From Serripes groenlandicus (Eukaryota > Mollusca > Bivalvia > Cardiida > Cardiidae), in the NCBI GenBank assembly GCA_031761405.1, contig JASEVX010000001.1, positions 28,904,612 to 28,968,611 of the forward strand: a stretch of 64,000 nt of DNA, read 5' to 3'. The translations under genes were made by a program, and so were the position numbers. Below, piece by piece: positions 56,701 to 62,700 of this stretch (positions are counted from its first letter, which is position 1; each line of letters begins with the position of its first letter). Below the pieces are notes generated by a model. It saw nothing but the letters and a program-made list of their open reading frames with translations, did not search any database and was not told the DNA's origin.

Positions 56701-59700
56701 TTTTAAGTTGTATTGTAAGTAACACAGGACACCACATAATAAATCATTTTTATAAAGCTCTTGCCTAGTTAAACTTTTTTAGACCTATTTTACATTTTGC
56801 ACCATCTTTATTTGGAATTATTTCAATAAATAAATGGTTTATTTAGTGAAATATTTAATGGTATACAACTAAATGAAAAATGGTGTAACAGGACACAACA
56901 TGATGTAACAGGACACAAAAATAATGTAACTGGACACCAATTGTGTAACAAGACACCAAAAAGGCTGCACTTCATATTAGTGTGTGACAGGAAACAAATC
57001 ACATAAAAGCATAAACATGTTCAGTATAAACTAGAATTGTTTTTGACACAAAAACAGATGCCTCCCCCTCAAATATATGTCAAAATCTCTCAAAACATTC
57101 CAACCTATAAAGCAGACAAAAATGTGGCCAAGTCCAAGTGGGACAGTATTCAACTTTTAATTACTAATTTTATCTTGACCTTGTACAAAGTGGACATGAT
57201 AGCAAATGGTTTACAATAACACATCTTTTTACTGCAGCTGTAACATTTCATGAAAATCCTTCAAGCCGTCTTGGAGATATGGAGCAGACACAAAATAAAG
57301 CCTCAAACCTTTGACCTTGAACCGGTATGGTCGAGACATGGGTTCTGCACATCGCCCTGATGAGGTGAACATCTGACTCAAATTTCTTAGAAATCTTTCA
57401 CGCCGTCTTGGAGATATGGAGCGGACACAAAATAAAGCCTCAAACCTTTAACCTCCAAGCGTGACCTTGACCTTGAACCAGTATGGTTGAGACATGGGTT
57501 CTGCACATAGCCTTGATGAGGTGAACATGTGACCCAAGTTTCATGAAAATCCTTCAAGCTGTCTTGGAGATATGGAGCGGACACAAAATAAAGCCTCAAA
57601 CCTTTGACCTTCAAGTGTGACCTTGACCTTGAACCGGTATGGTCTAGACATGGGTTCTGCACATTGCCTTGATGAGGTGAACATCTGAGTCAAGTTTCTT
57701 AGAAATCCTTCAAGCTGTCTTGGAGATATGGAGAATACGAAATAAAGCTTCAAACCTTTGACCTTCAAGGGTGACCTTGACTATGAACCGGTATGGTCGA
57801 GACATGGGTTCTGCATATCACCTTGATGAGGTGAACATGTACCCAAGTTTCATGAAAATCCTTCAAGCTGTCTTGGAGATATGGAGCGGACTCAAAATAA
57901 AGCCTCAAACCTTTGACCTTCAAGTGTGACCTTGACCTTGAACCGGTATGGTCTAGACATGGGTTCTGCACATCGCCTTGATGAGGTGAACATCTGAGTC
58001 AAGTTTCTTAGAAATCCTTCAAGCTGTCTTGGAGATATGGAGAATACGAAATAAAGCTTCAAACCTTTGACCTTCAAGGGTGACCTTGACTATGAACCGG
58101 TATGGTCGAGACATGGGTTCTGCATATCACCTTGATGAGGTGAACATGTGACCCAAGTTTCATGAAAATCCTTCCCCAAGTTTCATGAAAATCCTTCAAG
58201 CCATCTTGGAGATATGGAGCAGATATGAAATGAAGCCTCAAACCTTTGACCTTCAAGTGTGACCTTGAACCGGTATGGTCGAGACAAGGGTTCTGCACAT
58301 CGCCTTGATGAGGTAAACATGTGACACACGTTTTATGAAAATCCTTCAAGCCGTCTTGGAGATATGGAGCGGACACGAAACAAAGCCTCAAACCTTTAAC
58401 CTTCTAGCGTGACCTTGACCTTGATCCGGTATGGTCGAGACATGGGTTCTGCATATCACCTTGATGAGGTGAACATGTGACCCAAGTTTCATGAAAATCC
58501 TTCAAGCCGTCTTGGAAATGTGGAGCAGACACGAAATAAAGCCTCAAACCTTTGACCTTCAAGCGTGACCTTGAACCGGTATGGCCGAGACATGGGTTCT
58601 GCACATCGCCTTGATGAGGTAAACATGTGACACACGTTTCATGAAAATCCTTCAAGCTGTCTTGGAGATATGGAGCGGACACAAAACAAAGCCTCAAACC
58701 TTTAACCTTCTAGCGTGACCTTGACCTTGATCCGGTATGGTCGAGACATGGGTTCTGCAGATCGCCTTGATGACGTGTACATGTGACCCAAGTTTCATGA
58801 AAATCCTTCAAGCCGTCTTAAAGATATGGAGCGGAAACGAAATAAAGCCTCAAACCTTTGACCTTCACGCGTGACCTTGACCTTGAACCGGTATGGTCGA
58901 GACATGGGTTTTTGCACATCGCCTTGATGAGATGAACATCTGACTCAAGTTTCTTAGAAATCCTTCAAGCCGTCTTGGAGATATGGAGTGGACACAAAAT
59001 AAAGCCTTAAACCTTTGACCTTCAAGAGTGACCTTGACCGCGAACCGGTATGGTCGAGACATGGGTTCTGCACATCGCCTTGATGAAGTGAACATGTGAC
59101 CCAAGTTTCATGAAAATCCTTCAAGCCGTCTTGGAGATATGGAGCGGACATGATTTGGGACAGACAGACATCAAGGACAAAAACAATATTATCTGATAAT
59201 CTCCCCTGTATACAGAAGGAGACATAATTATTCTCCATTTAAATGGAAATATAATAATCATGCAAATATGTATTTATTACGTAAGCACAGTGATTATGGA
59301 TGTAGAATATGCTTTCTAGGACAGCCGACGTTACAGGTCAAAAGAGACAAAATTCGTGATTTTTCCCCCAGACAAATATGAATAACAAATTCTTCGAAGT
59401 AAATTAAATAGGTTCACAAACATCTCTGGACAATTTAAATAAAGAAATAACAAGAGGGCCATGATGGCCCTGGAATCGCTCACCTGATTTTTTTTCTTCA
59501 CTTTAGCTATATAAGCCCCGACCAATCAACATGGCTTAAATGAATCTGATAGAGGGTCATCCAAGGAACATTTCTACAAAATTATTTGAAAATCGGCCTG
59601 ACACTTTTGGAGGAGAAGATTTTTTAAGTTTTCACTATAGCCATATAACGCAAAAAAGCCCCGCCCCCCCCTGGCGGCCATGTTTTTCGACCAATCAACA

Positions 59701-62700
59701 TGGCTTCAAGGAATCTGATAGAGAGTCACCCAAGGAACATTTCTACAAAATAAGTTCAAAATCTGCCAACCAATTAGGGAGGAGAAGAATTTTGAAGTTT
59801 TTTTCGTTTCGTTGCCATGGAAACCAGAATTCTGCATGGATGCCAATAATTTGAAGGAATTCTGGTGAGGTCATTGAGAGGATGCTTTCTGTGAAGTTTC
59901 ATCCCAATTAACCCACTGGTTACTGAGGAGAAGATGTTGAAGATTTTTTAAGTTTTCACTATAACCATAAAAGGCAAAATAGCCCCGCCCCCTGGCGGCC
60001 ATGTTTTTCGACCAATCAACATGGCTTGAAGGAATCTGATAGAGGGTCACCCAAGGAACATTTCTACAAAATTATTTGAAAATCGGCCTGACACTTTTGG
60101 AGGAGAAGATTTTTTAAGTTTGCACTATAGCCATATTGGGAAAATAGCCCCCCCCCACCCTGGGGGCCATGTTTTTCGACCAATCAACATGGCTTGAAGG
60201 AATCTGATAGAGGGTCACCCGAGGATCATTTCTACAAAATAATTTGAAAATCGGCCTGACACTTTGGGAGGAGAAGATTTTTAAGAATTTTGAAGTTTTT
60301 TTCATTTCGTTGCCATGGAAACCAGAATTCTGCATGGATCCCTAAAATTTTAAGGAATTCTGGTGAGGACATTGCGAGGATGCTTTCTGTGAAGTTTCAT
60401 CCCAGTTGACCTACCGGTTACAGAGGAGAAAATGTTGACGGACGACGGACATAGGGCGATCACAATAACTCACCCTGAGCACTTCGTGCACAGGTGAGCT
60501 AAAAAGCAACCACGCATTGCGATACATTATAAGCAATTATTGATGACCTAAATCAGCTTGGTGGGCGTAACAAAATTTCAGAAGTCTGACAGTGTCACTT
60601 TCGAGCCGCCATTTTAACGCACTCTTGTCGTAAAACGTCTGTAACTGTCATAAATTGTTGCAATAGTTAATGTTGTAAATAAAACAGTCAATATTACATA
60701 TCCTACTAGGTGATAGACGAAGCATTCGTTAATTATAACAAGAAAAGGGGACGTAACAAAAAGGACACCATTTTGATAAACAATATTTTGACTCTGTGTC
60801 AAATAAAATATATCTGTCCCAGAACAACAAGTTTACGACATTAACAGAGAACATTAGTGATCACATGATTGGAATGCAATGACAATATGGTTATCGGTCC
60901 AGTTTTTGAGTTTTGATGCTATTTAGACGTTATGTAACTGGGTGGAAACATTCGTTACGCCGATTTCCAAGATTTTATTTCGAATCAAAATCGTATTTAC
61001 GGCGCTCTATTAAATCTTAAAGTTATATTTACAAATAATTTGTTAAATTATTATTTCACACATATAACTTTGCAGACTTTAAATAAAAAGAAATCAAAGT
61101 ACTGAAAGTACTAAACTGCGCGGGATGTTGACTAAGAGTGTTAATAAGATTTTCCTTCATTTTGACCTAGTGACCTACTTTTAGACCCAACATGACCCAT
61201 GTTAGAACTTGACCTAGATATCATTAAGAAAAACATTCTGATAAAGTTTCAACATGCTCAAGCTAAAAATGCAGTATCCATAGTGTTAACAAGATTGTCC
61301 TTTAATTTGGCCTAGTGACCTAGTTTTTAACAAGGCATGACCCATATTCAAACTTGACCTGGATATCATATAGATAAACATTCTGACCAAATTTCAAGCT
61401 GCCTTAGTAAAAAATGCGGCTTCTACAGCGTTAACAAGATTTTCCTTCAATTTGGCCTAGTGACCTTATGTTCGAACTAACATCATCAAGACAAACATTC
61501 TGATAAAGTTTCAACATGCTGAAGTTGAAAATGTGGCCTTTAGAGTGTTAACAAGATTTTCCTTCAATTTGACCTAGTGACCTAGTTTTTGACCTCAAAT
61601 GCCCAGTTTCGAACTTGTCCAAGATTTGATAGAGATGAATGTTCTGAACTTTCATGAAGATCCGATGCAAAATGTTAACAAGGGAAAATGTTGATGATAC
61701 ACGACAGCCGTAATTGCAGGGATTTTCTCAAAAGGTTTTTGAGCTACCCGCTTTCAAGCTACTCGTTTTCCATATATATTTAAAAGAAACATTTAAGATC
61801 CTTATGTCAAACTTAAATTTCTAAATTATGTATACAACTTCATGGATTAAAACTTTACATTGTGTATGTTTACTTTGTCTAATGTGCATACTGTTTAGCT
61901 TGTTGTGAAACGTATTTAACCGATCCCTGGACAATCAAGAAAAGTTGTCCATTTTGAAAAACCAGAGGGCAGCACAAATATTTTACAAATTTACACGTCC
62001 TGGAAGCTGGGCATGACAATATACGGAGGTATTCAGCATAGCTGAATCCCCCGCATAAAAACAGTTTGTTTTGGTTTTCGAAAAGTCCTCCCATACCTTT
62101 GTAGGAAGGGACACATTGAAAATGCTCAAGAAAAGGATAAATTTAATGAAATTAAAAGTTCTTTCAATAGTTTTAATAGATTAAGTTGTGTCTAACAGTT
62201 CATGACATGCTATACAACACATAGTTCTTCAAATACAGGAGAATAAATCATGACTCTGTGATGTATAACAAAATCCTGGACACCATATTACGGCTCATTT
62301 CTCATTTTCATATATGACATTATATTTACTTATTAATCAAAGTGTTGTCTTTCATTGCTATTTGTTTTTAATCAACTGTTTGTTTTGCCTTATTGTTGCG
62401 ACTTTAAAAGCGTATAAAAGTCTACTCCAAACGTTTGGATTGTTATGTGAATACAATTTCTGGGTGTATTTGTTTAATTATTTGTTTTGTTTTTAAAGTA
62501 AAACAACTTGAATGCTTCAAACCAATATTAAATAAAGAGGCCAGCACAAACGCACATTGGTACTTCCAGAATATTCCGATGACAATACTTTTTGTTTAAC
62601 AAGTGAAACACATTTTGATTTTTTGCAAGTACCCGAGTACTCGGTCGGAAGAGTATAGGAGTACCCGAGTACTAATATCGATACTCGTTCCCATCCCTAG

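Noticed and set aside
57387..59238. Several minus-strand reading frames of 60-105 codons with repeated HTGSRSRSHLKVKGLR
   Set aside because: They are translations of the 155-bp tandem array. The frame changes from unit to unit and there is no start or splice context.
61879..62094. Minus-strand 71-codon frame near 62 kb
   Set aside because: No splice or domain support and no phase fit between exons 1 and 2.
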